Shown: piece after piece, positions 1 to 8,596 of the stretch
How positions within the stretch are numbered: position 1 is the stretch's first letter
Layout of the letters: each line of letters opens with the position of its first letter
From: Rhodanobacter ginsengisoli
Lineage (GTDB): Bacteria > Pseudomonadota > Gammaproteobacteria > Xanthomonadales > Rhodanobacteraceae
Assembly (NCBI RefSeq): GCF_042657065.1
Contig: NZ_JBHSNF010000003.1
Location: forward strand, 186,001 to 250,000
Length of the DNA stretch: 64,000 nt
Direction: 5' to 3'
Translations under genes and position numbers: made by a program
The notes under the pieces: model-generated
The model's input: only the letters and a program-made list of their open reading frames with translations
What the model was told of the DNA's origin: nothing
Database searches by the model: none

Positions 1-504
1 GGCGTGCTCGGGCCGTCGTCCGGTTTCCAGTCGCTGCAGTACCGGCAGATCGAGTTCCTGCTGGGCAACAAGAACGCAGACATGCTCAAGGTCTTCGCCC
101 ACGATCCGGCCGCCCAGGCCGCGCTGCGCGAGGTGCTGGAAGCGCCCGGCCTGTACGATGAGTTCCTGTGCTACCTGGCCCGCCGCGGCCATGCGGTGCC
201 GGCCGAACTGCAGCAGCGCGACTGGACCCAGCCGTACCGGCGCCACCCGGCGCTGCTGCCGGTACTCAAGCGCATCTACGAGGGCCGTGCTGATTTCTGG
301 CCGGAATACCATCTGTGCGAACAGCTGGTGGACGTGGAGGAGAGTTTCCAGCTGTGGCGTTTCCGCCACATGAAGACGGTCGAGCGGATCATCGGCCACC
401 GCCGTGGCACCGGCGGATCGTCCGGCGTGAGTTTCCTGAAGAAGGCGCTGGATCTGGAGTTCTTCCCCGAGTTGCTGGATGTGCGCACGGTGCTGGGCAC
501 CTGA
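1..504 (+). CDS. kynA: Tryptophan 2,3-dioxygenase, C-terminal part (5' end outside window)
   Basis: The reading frame is open from the first base, so only the last 167 codons are seen. They carry family hallmarks: a GPSSGFQSLQYR stretch at the left edge and, near the end, RHMKTVERIIGHRRGTGGSS, the region that binds haem and the substrate amino group. The enzyme opens the indole ring of L-tryptophan to N-formylkynurenine in the cytosol, using haem and O2. It sits ahead of a peptide transporter and a tyrosine-degradation operon, so this end of the window is for amino acid catabolism. Identity is secure; only length and start are unknown. Confidence 0.93.
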   Translation, partial: GVLGPSSGFQSLQYRQIEFLLGNKNADMLKVFAHDPAAQAALREVLEAPGLYDEFLCYLARRGHAVPAELQQRDWTQPYRRHPALLPVLKRIYEGRADFWPEYHLCEQLVDVEESFQLWRFRHMKTVERIIGHRRGTGGSSGVSFLKKALDLEFFPELLDVRTVLGT

Positions 505-617
505 TCGACCGCGTCGCATCCGGCCGGTTCGTGTTGCGGCGCATTTGACGGCGACGGGTCCTGCGGTTACATCTGACGGATCGCAAGATATTGCGGCCAC
601 TCATCCAGGGGACACGC

Positions 618-2126
618 ATGGGCCAGACCACCACCGGCGAAGCGGCGCCGATACCCGACTATCCACAACTGCTCGGTCATCCGAAGCCGCTGTGGATGCT
701 GTTCATGTCCGAGTTCTGGGAACGCTTCGCGTTCTACGGCATGCGCTGGGCGCTGACCCTGTACATCGTGTCGCAATTCTTCGGGGGCGACGAGGCGGGA
801 CAGGCATCGGCCAGTCGCACCTACGGCGCCTACCTGGCGCTGGTCTATGCCACCGCGGTGTTCGGCGGCTACGTGGCCGACAAGGTGATCGGCTACCAGC
901 GCTCGATCCTGCTCGGTGCGGTGGTGATGGCCAGCGGGCTGTTCATGGTGATGGTGCCGAACCACGCGATCTTCATGCTCGGGCTGGCCACGATCATCGT
1001 CGGCAACGGCCTGTTCAAACCGAACATCTCCTCGATGGTCGGGCAACTTTATGCGCCGGGCGACTCGCGCCGCGACCGCGGCTTCACCCTGTTCTACATG
1101 GGCATCAACGCCGGCGCGCTGATCGCGCCGGTGCTCACCAGCTACCTGGCCGAGAAGGTATTCGGCACGCCGCAGCACGACAACTACCACGTGGTGTTCG
1201 CCGCCTCGGGCGTGGGCATGCTGATCAGCCTGCTGTGGTTCTGGTTCGGCCGTCGCCAGCTCGGCGACATCGGTCGCCCGGCACCGGAAATCGCCAGCCG
1301 GATGCGCGTGCTGTACGTGGCGATCGGCGTGCTGGTGGCGATCCCGCTGGTCTACCTGCTGATGGACCGCGCCGGTGCGGTGGTGTTGCAGTGGCTGCTG
1401 ACGGCATTGTTCCTCGGCGTCGGCGTGATGCTGGTGATCGAGGCGATCCGCAACGGCCGGGTACAGATCCAGCGGGTGATCGCGATGCTGATCATCTTCG
1501 TCTTCAACGTACTGTTCTGGATGTTCTTCGAACAGGCGGGCAGCTCGTTCAACTTCCTGGCACAGAACATCGTCGACCGTCAGTTGCTCGCCGGCTGGGC
1601 CTTCCCCGTGGGCTGGTTCCAGTCGGTCAATCCGGTCGCGATCGTGCTGCTGGCGCCGCTGGTCAGCCTGAGCTGGGCGTGGCTGGACAAGCGCCGCATC
1701 GAGCCGTCGATTCCGCGCAAGTTCGGCCTGGGCCTGATCGGCAACGCGCTGGGTTTCGCGGTGCTGATGTATGCGCTGTCCCACCTGGTCGATGGCAGTG
1801 GCATGATTCCGCTGTGGACGCTGGTGCTGTGCTACGTGCTGCAGACCGCCGGCGAGCTGTGCCTGTCGCCGATCGGCCTGTCGATGGTGACCAAGCTGGC
1901 GCCGGTGCGCCTGGTCGGGCTGGGCATGGGCGGCTGGTTCCTGTCCACCGCGATCGGCAACAACCTGGCCGGGTTGTTCGCCGGCCACGTAAGCGGCGAG
2001 AGCGGCATGACGGTCGCCTCGGCGCTGAGCGGCTACGCCTTCGGCTTCTGGATCCTGCTGGGCTGCGGCGTGCTGCTGTTCCTGATCGCGCCGCTGATCA
2101 ACAAGCTGATGCACGGCGTGCGCTGA
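618..2126 (+). CDS. POT-family proton-coupled peptide transporter (MFS)
   Basis: This 502-residue inner-membrane protein belongs to the proton-dependent oligopeptide transporter family, which imports di- and tripeptides with protons. The diagnostic EFWERFAFYGMR segment on helix 1 (the ExxERFxYY motif) lies near residue 35, and the GNGLFKPNIS and FTLFYMGINAG motifs follow in order. About 12-14 hydrophobic helices are visible. I take the ATG at 618 because an AGGGGA ribosome site lies about 8 bases upstream; an in-frame TTG at 591 would add nine residues. It lies between two amino acid catabolic units, which fits use of peptides as carbon source. The exact substrate is not readable. Confidence 0.88.
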   Translation: MGQTTTGEAAPIPDYPQLLGHPKPLWMLFMSEFWERFAFYGMRWALTLYIVSQFFGGDEAGQASASRTYGAYLALVYATAVFGGYVADKVIGYQRSILLGAVVMASGLFMVMVPNHAIFMLGLATIIVGNGLFKPNISSMVGQLYAPGDSRRDRGFTLFYMGINAGALIAPVLTSYLAEKVFGTPQHDNYHVVFAASGVGMLISLLWFWFGRRQLGDIGRPAPEIASRMRVLYVAIGVLVAIPLVYLLMDRAGAVVLQWLLTALFLGVGVMLVIEAIRNGRVQIQRVIAMLIIFVFNVLFWMFFEQAGSSFNFLAQNIVDRQLLAGWAFPVGWFQSVNPVAIVLLAPLVSLSWAWLDKRRIEPSIPRKFGLGLIGNALGFAVLMYALSHLVDGSGMIPLWTLVLCYVLQTAGELCLSPIGLSMVTKLAPVRLVGLGMGGWFLSTAIGNNLAGLFAGHVSGESGMTVASALSGYAFGFWILLGCGVLLFLIAPLINKLMHGVR

Positions 2127-2174
2127 AAGCAGTGGCGAGTCGATCGGCGAGGAGTCGGAAACGAGTGCAATCAC

Positions 2175-2663
2175 TCATTTCCCACTCCTTTTCACCGACT
2201 TCTCGTCCAGCAGCTTGTCCAGTATCCGCGTCAGCCAACGCTGCTCCTCGGCATCGAGCCGGGCCAGCACCTCGCGCTCGCGTGCCCGCGCCATCGGCGC
2301 CACCTCGTCATGCATGGCCCAGCCTGTTTCGGTGAGGCTGAGCACCGAGCGGCGTTTGTCGTTGTCATGGGTGTCGCGGTTGACCCGCCCGGCCTCGACC
2401 AGCCGCGACAGCGCCCGGCTTACCGCCACCTTGTCCATCGCGGTGCGCTCGGCTACCTCGCGCGCGGACAGGCCGGCGAAGCGCGCCAGCACGGCCATCA
2501 CCCGCCACTCGGTCACCGAGATGTCGTAGCGGCGCTGGTAGTCGTCCGCGATCGCCTGACTGATCGTGTTGGACAGGATCGACAGCCGGTACGGCAGGAA
2601 GTGCTCCAGCTGCAGCGGGGCATGCTCGGCGTTGGCGGGGGCTGGCGTGCGCTTGGAGGGCAT
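2175..2663 (-). CDS. MarR-family transcriptional regulator, divergent from hppD
   Basis: This 162-residue protein has a winged helix-turn-helix typical of MarR. The DNA-recognition region SAREVAERTAMDKVAVSRAL lies near residues 65-85 and the wing (DNDKRRSVLSLTETG) follows. It is transcribed away from hppD-hmgA-fahA, and a perfect palindrome lies between them at 2687-2700. The arrangement suggests a repressor of homogentisate-pathway genes released by a pathway metabolite, like HmgR-type MarR proteins in other proteobacteria. The ligand is inference. The start is the ATG at 2663. Confidence 0.85.
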   Translation of the reverse strand: MPSKRTPAPANAEHAPLQLEHFLPYRLSILSNTISQAIADDYQRRYDISVTEWRVMAVLARFAGLSAREVAERTAMDKVAVSRALSRLVEAGRVNRDTHDNDKRRSVLSLTETGWAMHDEVAPMARAREREVLARLDAEEQRWLTRILDKLLDEKSVKRSGK

Positions 2664-2686
2664 GACGGCGGGGTTCCTTGCAAATG

Positions 2687-2700
2687 GTTACATTTGTAAC
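2687..2700. promoter_or_regulatory. Palindromic operator candidate between marR and hppD
   Basis: The sequence GTTACA-TT-TGTAAC is a perfect 6-bp inverted repeat with a 2-bp centre, in an AT-rich patch that stands out from the GC-rich surroundings. It lies 24 bases upstream of the marR start and 76 upstream of hppD. Its size and position suit a MarR dimer. Confidence 0.6.
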
Positions 2701-2775
2701 TATAACGTGAGGATCATTTCGACGGTGGCACGCTGTCGCATCAGGTCATCGTGCACCGACATACAGGAGAGCGCC

Positions 2776-3870
2776 ATGAACGCCCAGCCCAATCTTGGCA
2801 TGCAGGTCACCACATTCGAGAACCCGATGGGTATCGACGGTTTCGAATTCGTCGAGTTCGCCGCCCCCGCAGGTCGCGCCGATGAGCTGCACGACCTGTT
2901 CAGGCGGATGGGCTTCAGCGCGGTGCTGAAGCACAAGTCCCGCCCGATCACGATCTACCGGCAGAACGGGGTGAATTTCCTGCTCAACGAGGATCCGGAT
3001 TCGTTCGCCGCCGATTTCGCCGACAAGCATGGCCCCAGTGCCTGCGGCTTCGCGATCCGCTTCAAGAAGCCGGCGGCCGAGGTGCTGGCCACCGTGCTCG
3101 GCAACGGCGGCGAGGCGGTCGAGCACAAGCCACAGAGCAAGGCGGTGGACGCGCCGGTGGTCAAGGGCATCGGCGACTGCATGCTGTACCTGGTCGACCG
3201 CTACGGCAGCGCCGGCAGCATCTACGACGGCGACTACGTGGCCATCCCGGGCGCCGAGCAGGATCCGAAGGGCTTCGGACTCACCTTCATCGACCACCTG
3301 ACCCACAACCTGTATTTCGGCAACATGCAGAAGTGGTCGGACTACTACGAGCGGCTGTTCAACTTCCGCGAGATCCGCTACTTCGACATCAAGGGTGCCA
3401 AGACCGGCCTCGTCTCCAAGGCAATGACCGCGCCGGACGGCGTCGTGCGCATCCCGCTGAACGAATCGAGCGACCCGAAGAGCCAGATCAACGAATACCT
3501 CGACGCCTACCACGGCGAAGGCATCCAGCACATCGCCTGCTTCACCGACGACATCTACACCACGGTGGAGAAGATGCGTGCTGCCGGGGTGGAATTCCTC
3601 GACACGCCGGACGCGTACTTCGAGGTGATCGACGAGCGCGTGCCGAACCATGGCGAGGACGTGCCGCGCCTGCGCCGGAACAAGATCCTGATCGACGCCG
3701 ACCTGGAGACGAAGCAGCGCAAGCTGCTGCAGATCTTCACCCAGAACGCGATCGGGCCGATCTTCTTCGAGATCATCCAGCGCAAGGGCAACGAGGGTTT
3801 CGGCGAAGGCAACTTCCAGGCGCTGTTCGAGTCGATCGAGCGCGACCAGATCAAACGCGGCTTCCTGTAA
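2776..3870 (+). CDS. hppD: 4-Hydroxyphenylpyruvate dioxygenase
   Basis: A 364-residue Fe(II) dioxygenase converting 4-hydroxyphenylpyruvate to homogentisate in tyrosine catabolism. Two vicinal-oxygen-chelate halves are recognisable. The three iron ligands are the His of IDHLTHNLYF, the His of GEGIQHIACFTDD and the Glu of GPIFFEIIQRKGNEGFG. The start is the ATG at 2776, preceded by CAGGAGA; the frame is open further upstream but without a ribosome site. hmgA begins 12 bases after its stop, so the genes are probably co-transcribed from a promoter under the MarR palindrome. Confidence 0.97.
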   Translation: MNAQPNLGMQVTTFENPMGIDGFEFVEFAAPAGRADELHDLFRRMGFSAVLKHKSRPITIYRQNGVNFLLNEDPDSFAADFADKHGPSACGFAIRFKKPAAEVLATVLGNGGEAVEHKPQSKAVDAPVVKGIGDCMLYLVDRYGSAGSIYDGDYVAIPGAEQDPKGFGLTFIDHLTHNLYFGNMQKWSDYYERLFNFREIRYFDIKGAKTGLVSKAMTAPDGVVRIPLNESSDPKSQINEYLDAYHGEGIQHIACFTDDIYTTVEKMRAAGVEFLDTPDAYFEVIDERVPNHGEDVPRLRRNKILIDADLETKQRKLLQIFTQNAIGPIFFEIIQRKGNEGFGEGNFQALFESIERDQIKRGFL

Positions 3871-3882
3871 GGAACGGCTCCC

Positions 3883-5190
3883 ATGGCGACGATCGTCAGC
3901 AACGGCTACCAGTCCGGCTTCGGCAACGAATTCGCCAGCGAGGCGATTCCCGGGACCTTGCCGCAGGGGCAGAACTCGCCGCAGCGGGCGGCGCACGGCC
4001 TGTACGCCGAGCAGCTGTCCGGCACCGCGTTCACCGCGCCACGGCACGGCAACCGGCGCAGCTGGTTGTACCGGATCCGCCCGGCCGCGGTGCACGCGCC
4101 GTTCCGGCCACTGGCGCACGCCGGCCTCCACAACCGCTTCGACGAGGCACCGGCCACGCCGAACCCGTTGCGCTGGGATCCGCTGCCGCTGGCCGACGCG
4201 CCCACCGATTTCGTCGACGGCCTGGTGACCCTGGCCGGCAATGGCGGCGCGGGCGAGCAGGCCGGCATCGGCATCCACGTCTACACGGCCAATCGCTCGA
4301 TGCAGGGCCGCTTCTTCTACGACGCCGACGGCGAGCTGCTGATCCTGCCGCAGCTGGGTCGCCTGCGGATCGCCACCGAGCTGGGCGTGCTGGACGTGGA
4401 GCCGCAGGAGATCGCACTGATCCCCCGCGGCGTGCGCTTCCGGGTCGAGCTGCTGGACGATGCCGCACGCGGCTATGTCTGCGAGAACTTCGGTGCGTTG
4501 CTGAACCTGCCCGAGCTGGGGCCGATCGGCTCGAACGGCCTGGCCAACGCGCGCGACTTCCTCACCCCGCACGCGGCGTACGAAGATGTCGAGGGCGACT
4601 TCGAGCTGATCGCGAAATTCCAGGGCACGTTGTGGTCGGCGAAGATCGGCCACTCCCCGCTGGACGTGGTCGGCTGGCACGGCAACTACGCGCCGTACAA
4701 ATACGACCTGCGCCGGTTCAACACGATCGGCTCGATCAGCTACGACCATCCCGACCCGTCGATCTTCACCGTGCTGACCTCGCCCAGCGACACCCCGGGC
4801 ACGGCGAACCTCGACTTCGCGATCTTTCCGCCGCGCTGGCTGGTCGCGCAGCACACGTTCCGTCCGCCGTGGTTCCATCGCAACGTGGCCAGCGAGTTCA
4901 TGGGCCTGATCACCGGCGTCTACGACGCCAAGGCCGAGGGCTTCGTGCCCGGCGGCGCGTCGCTGCACAACTGCATGAGCGGGCACGGCCCGGATGCGGC
5001 CACGTTCGAGAAGGCCTCCGCCGCGGATCTGGCGAAGCCCGACGTGATCGGCGGCACCATGGCCTTCATGTTCGAGACGCGCAAGGTGATCCGCCCCACG
5101 CAACAGGCGCTTGCCTCGCCGCAGCTGCAGGCCAATTATCACGAATGCTGGCAAGGTATCGCGAAGCATTTCCATCCGCCGCAGGCCTAG
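3883..5190 (+). CDS. hmgA: Homogentisate 1,2-dioxygenase
   Basis: This 435-residue protein opens the ring of homogentisate to 4-maleylacetoacetate, using Fe(II) and O2. The N-terminus (YQSGFGNEFASEA) and the metal-site region around FRPPWFHRNVASEFMGLITG near residue 335 are hallmarks. A GGAAC ribosome site precedes the ATG, 12 bases after hppD. Maleylacetoacetate isomerase, the next step, is absent from the operon; fumarylacetoacetase follows directly. Confidence 0.97.
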   Translation: MATIVSNGYQSGFGNEFASEAIPGTLPQGQNSPQRAAHGLYAEQLSGTAFTAPRHGNRRSWLYRIRPAAVHAPFRPLAHAGLHNRFDEAPATPNPLRWDPLPLADAPTDFVDGLVTLAGNGGAGEQAGIGIHVYTANRSMQGRFFYDADGELLILPQLGRLRIATELGVLDVEPQEIALIPRGVRFRVELLDDAARGYVCENFGALLNLPELGPIGSNGLANARDFLTPHAAYEDVEGDFELIAKFQGTLWSAKIGHSPLDVVGWHGNYAPYKYDLRRFNTIGSISYDHPDPSIFTVLTSPSDTPGTANLDFAIFPPRWLVAQHTFRPPWFHRNVASEFMGLITGVYDAKAEGFVPGGASLHNCMSGHGPDAATFEKASAADLAKPDVIGGTMAFMFETRKVIRPTQQALASPQLQANYHECWQGIAKHFHPPQA

Positions 5191-5214
5191 GCGCTGCTCT
5201 GTCGGGAGAATCGA

Positions 5215-6201
5215 ATGAAGTTGGGAAGTCTCAAGGAAGGTGGCCGCGACGGCACGTTGATCGTGGTCAGCCGCGACCTCACGCAAGCGGTGAGGGCCAG
5301 CGCGATCGCGGCCACGCTGCAGGCGGCGCTGGACGACTGGTCGAACGCGGCGCCGCGGTTGAATGCACTGTCGGACGAATTGAACGCGGGCAAGGCGGCC
5401 GGCGCCTTTGCGCTGGACATGGCCGCGCTGGCCGCGCCGTTGCCGCGGGCCTACGAGTTCGTCGATGGCTCGGCCTACCTGCCGCACGTGGAGCGCGTGC
5501 GCCGGGCGCGCGGCGCCGAGGTGCCGGCCAGTTTCTACACCGATCCGCTGATGTACCAGGCCACCAGCGCCGGCTTTCTCGGCCCGCGCGATCCGGTCGT
5601 GGTGCCCAGCGAGGATTACGGCATCGACCTGGAGGCCGAAGTCATCGTGGTGACCGACGACGTGCCGATGGCCGTCACGCCGGCCCAGGCGTCTGGGCAC
5701 ATCCAGCTGATCGGCCTGGTCAACGATGTCAGCCTGCGCGGGCTGATTCCGGGCGAGCTGGCCAAGGGTTTCGGCTTCCTGCAATCCAAGCCGCGCTCGG
5801 CGCTGTCGCCGGTGCTGGTGACCCCGGACGAGCTCGGCGAGGCGTGGCAGGGCGACAAGCTGCACCTGCCGATGCGCACCTGGCTGAACGGTGCCTGGTT
5901 CGGTGAGGCGGAATGCGGTGTCGACATGCAGTTCAGTTTTGCCGAGCTGGTCGCCCACGTGGCGAAGACCCGCCCGCTGGCCGCCGGCACCATCGTCGGC
6001 TCCGGCACGATCGCCAACCAGGACACCGGCAAGGGCGCCTCGTGCCTGGCCGAGCAGCGCACGGTGGAAACCCTGCGCGACGGCCAGCCCAGCACGCCGT
6101 TCATGAAGTTCGGCGACCGCCTGCGCATCGACATCACCGATGCCGGCGGCGCCTCGATCTTCGGCACGATCGAGCAGCAGATCGAGCCACTGAAGCGCTG
6201 A
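5215..6201 (+). CDS. Fumarylacetoacetase-family hydrolase
   Basis: A 328-residue FAH-family enzyme, expected to split fumarylacetoacetate into fumarate and acetoacetate, the last step of the homogentisate pathway. The FAH core is recognisable from LEAEVIVVTDDVP through QFSFAELVAHVAKTRPLAAG and VGSGTIANQDTGKGASCLAE. It is shorter than the roughly 420-residue mammalian enzyme, as is usual for this bacterial form. The ATG follows GGGAGAATCGA, 24 bases after hmgA. The operon position supports the role; a related substrate cannot be excluded from sequence alone. Confidence 0.88.
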   Translation: MKLGSLKEGGRDGTLIVVSRDLTQAVRASAIAATLQAALDDWSNAAPRLNALSDELNAGKAAGAFALDMAALAAPLPRAYEFVDGSAYLPHVERVRRARGAEVPASFYTDPLMYQATSAGFLGPRDPVVVPSEDYGIDLEAEVIVVTDDVPMAVTPAQASGHIQLIGLVNDVSLRGLIPGELAKGFGFLQSKPRSALSPVLVTPDELGEAWQGDKLHLPMRTWLNGAWFGEAECGVDMQFSFAELVAHVAKTRPLAAGTIVGSGTIANQDTGKGASCLAEQRTVETLRDGQPSTPFMKFGDRLRIDITDAGGASIFGTIEQQIEPLKR

Positions 6202-6295
6202 GTGCGATAGCGCAGTGGTCGGCGTGCGCCATGGCACGCCGACCGCCGGTTCGACGCCATGCGCCTGCGGCAGGATCGCGCGACAGCCACGCAAA

Positions 6296-6309
6296 TTGAT
6301 CCTGATCAA
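6296..6309 (+). promoter_or_regulatory. FNR box upstream of hemN
   Basis: TTGAT-CCTG-ATCAA is an exact match to the FNR consensus. Its centre is 41.5 bases from the first base of the hemN ATG. That is class II activator spacing only if transcription starts at the start codon itself. Confidence 0.85.
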
Positions 6310-6343
6310 GGCATGGGGCAGGCGCTGCCAACACACTGCGCCC

Positions 6344-7744
6344 ATGATCAGTCCTGTCACCACCCCAGAATTCGACCCCGCGTTGATCGCCCGTTACGAC
6401 GTCGCCGGCCCGCGTTACACCAGCTATCCGACGGCACCGCAGTTCACCGCCGATTTCAACGAGACGGCGTTGCGTACGGTGATCCGGGCCTCCAACGAGG
6501 AGCCGATCCCGCGGCCATTGTCGCTGTACGTGCACGTGCCGTTCTGCATGAGCCCGTGCTTCTACTGCGGCTGCAACCGGGTGATCACCCACGACACGAC
6601 GAAGGCCGATCGCTACCTCGAGCGGCTGTATCGCGAGATCGAGCTGATCGCGCCGCAGTTCGACCGCGATCGGCCGGTGCGCCAACTGCATTTCGGCGGT
6701 GGCACGCCGAATTTCCTCGACATCGCCCGCATGCGCGAGCTGATGGAATCGCTGGCGCGGCATTTCAGCTTCAGCCATGAGTCCGCGCGCGAGTACGGCA
6801 TCGAGATAGATCCGCGCTTCGCCGACGGCGCCTACGTGCGCGAACTCGGCGAGCTCGGCTTCAACCGGATTTCGGTCGGCATCCAGGATTTCGACCCGGC
6901 GGTGCAGCAGGCGGTCAACCGGATCCAGAGCTTCGAGCAGACCCGCGAGGTGCTCGAGGCGGCGCGTGCCGCCTCGTTCGGCTCGGCCAGCGTCGACCTG
7001 ATCTATGGCCTGCCCCTGCAGAGCGTGGCCGGCTTCAGCCGCACGCTGGACCAGGTGGTGGCGCTGGCACCCGACCGCGTTGCCGTCTACGGCTACGCGC
7101 ACCTGCCGCAGATGTTCAAGGCGCAGCGGCAGATCGAAGCCGCCGATCTGCCCGATCCGGCGACCCGGCTGGCCCTCTTCGGTTGCGCGCTGGAAAAGCT
7201 CAGCGCGGCCGGCTATGTCTACATCGGCATGGATCACTTCGCCCGCGCCGACGACGAGCTGGCGACGGCCCAGCGCGCCGGCACGCTGCAGCGCAACTTC
7301 CAGGGCTATTCGACGCATGGCGACTGCGATATCGTGGGCCTGGGAGTCAGTGCGATCGGCCGGGTCGGCGACAGCTACAGCCAGAACGCACGCGACCTGA
7401 TCGGCTATTACGCGGCGCTGGATGCCGGCCGCCTGCCGGTGGTGCGCGGCCTGCAACTGGACGAGGACGACCTGATCCGGCGCGAGCTGATCGGCGAGCT
7501 GATGTGCCACGGCATGCTCGACAAGCAGGCGTTCGGTGCACGTCATCTGCTGCTGTTCGACGACTATTTCATGCGCGAACGGGAGCGGCTGCTGCCGCTG
7601 CTGGCCGATGGTCTGGTGCAGGAGGATGCGCGCGTGTTGCGGGTGACCTCGCGGGGCCGCCTGCTGTTGCGTATCATCGCGATGTGCTTCGATGCCTATC
7701 TGGACGACGAAGCGCAGGCCGCGCGCTATTCGCGTGTGATCTGA
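6344..7744 (+). CDS. hemN: Oxygen-independent coproporphyrinogen III dehydrogenase
   Basis: A 466-residue radical-SAM enzyme that decarboxylates coproporphyrinogen III to protoporphyrinogen IX without O2, giving haem during anaerobic growth. The N-terminus reads like E. coli HemN (ALIARYDVAGPRYTSYPTA). The cluster motif CMSPCFYCGC (C-x3-C-x2-C) follows at about residue 65, then the GGGTPNFL loop. The start at 6344 is set by that alignment; there is no Shine-Dalgarno sequence at normal distance. A perfect FNR box precedes it, and an FNR-type regulator gene follows after 50 bases. Confidence 0.95.
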   Translation: MISPVTTPEFDPALIARYDVAGPRYTSYPTAPQFTADFNETALRTVIRASNEEPIPRPLSLYVHVPFCMSPCFYCGCNRVITHDTTKADRYLERLYREIELIAPQFDRDRPVRQLHFGGGTPNFLDIARMRELMESLARHFSFSHESAREYGIEIDPRFADGAYVRELGELGFNRISVGIQDFDPAVQQAVNRIQSFEQTREVLEAARAASFGSASVDLIYGLPLQSVAGFSRTLDQVVALAPDRVAVYGYAHLPQMFKAQRQIEAADLPDPATRLALFGCALEKLSAAGYVYIGMDHFARADDELATAQRAGTLQRNFQGYSTHGDCDIVGLGVSAIGRVGDSYSQNARDLIGYYAALDAGRLPVVRGLQLDEDDLIRRELIGELMCHGMLDKQAFGARHLLLFDDYFMRERERLLPLLADGLVQEDARVLRVTSRGRLLLRIIAMCFDAYLDDEAQAARYSRVI

Positions 7745-7794
7745 GCGTGACCGAGCTGATCGACGCGGCCCCCACCCGGCCCCTCAACACGAAC

Positions 7795-8556
7795 ATGCGA
7801 TCCAGGTACCCGGCAGGTCGCCTGCCCGAGCCGCCCAGCCCGATGGCCGACGATGGCAGGGAGGCGAGTTTCTGCGACACGTGCGCGTTCTCCAGCGTCT
7901 GTGTCGCGGCCGGTTACGACAAGCCCGAGCTGGTGGAGTTGCAGTGCCTGGTCGAACATGCCGGGCCGTTCCGCACCGGCGAGCATGTCTTCCGCACGGG
8001 TGATCCGTTCCGGGCGATCTATGCGGTGCGGCGCGGCACCGTGAAGACCCGCACGATCGACCGCGAGGGCCGCGAGCAGGTGCTGGGGTTCTATCTGCCC
8101 GGCGAGGTGATCGGACTCAACGCGATCTATCCCGAGCAGTTCCCGTGCGATGCGGTGGCGCTGGACACCACGTCCTTCTGCCGCTTCTCGTTCCCCGCGA
8201 TGAGCGCACTGGCCTCGCGCGTCCCGGCCGTGCAGCGGCACCTGTTCCGCATGCTCAGCAAGGAGCTCGGCAACGCCAGCCTGCTGGCCGGCGACTACAG
8301 CGCCGATGAGCGGGTCGCCGCGTTCCTGCTGGATCTGGCCGGTCGCTTCGCGGCGCGCGGATTCTCCGCCACCCGGTTCCATCTCAGCATGTCGCGCGGC
8401 GACATCGCCAACTACCTGCGCCTCGCCGCCGAGACGGTGAGCCGGGTGCTCAGTCGCTTCCGCACACAGCAGCTGATCCAGATCGAAGGGCGCGATCTCG
8501 ACATACTGAATCCGTCGGGCCTCAAGGCGATCGGGCAGGCGTTGTTGCCGGAGTGA
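7795..8556 (+). CDS. FNR-type oxygen-sensing regulator 1
   Basis: This Crp/Fnr-family protein of 253 residues keeps what an oxygen-sensing FNR needs: CDTCAFSSVC (C-x2-C-x5-C, residues 27-36) plus a central Cys in SFCRFSF aligning with E. coli C122, together able to hold a [4Fe-4S] cluster. The recognition helix reads AETVSRVLSRF; its E-SR residues match those that read TTGAT half-sites. A beta-roll domain and dimer helix lie between. The start is uncertain: ATG 7795, ATG 7843 and GTG 7747 are in frame and none has a good ribosome site. A paralogue lies at 14143. Confidence 0.9.
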   Translation: MRSRYPAGRLPEPPSPMADDGREASFCDTCAFSSVCVAAGYDKPELVELQCLVEHAGPFRTGEHVFRTGDPFRAIYAVRRGTVKTRTIDREGREQVLGFYLPGEVIGLNAIYPEQFPCDAVALDTTSFCRFSFPAMSALASRVPAVQRHLFRMLSKELGNASLLAGDYSADERVAAFLLDLAGRFAARGFSATRFHLSMSRGDIANYLRLAAETVSRVLSRFRTQQLIQIEGRDLDILNPSGLKAIGQALLPE

Positions 8557-8596
8557 TCGGGTACCCTGCGGGTGCCCTTTCCAGCCAGGTGAGTCC

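Noticed and set aside
2746..6363. A 1,205-codon open frame on the minus strand
   Set aside because: It is antisense to hppD, hmgA and the fumarylacetoacetase gene, with low-complexity composition and no recognisable domain.
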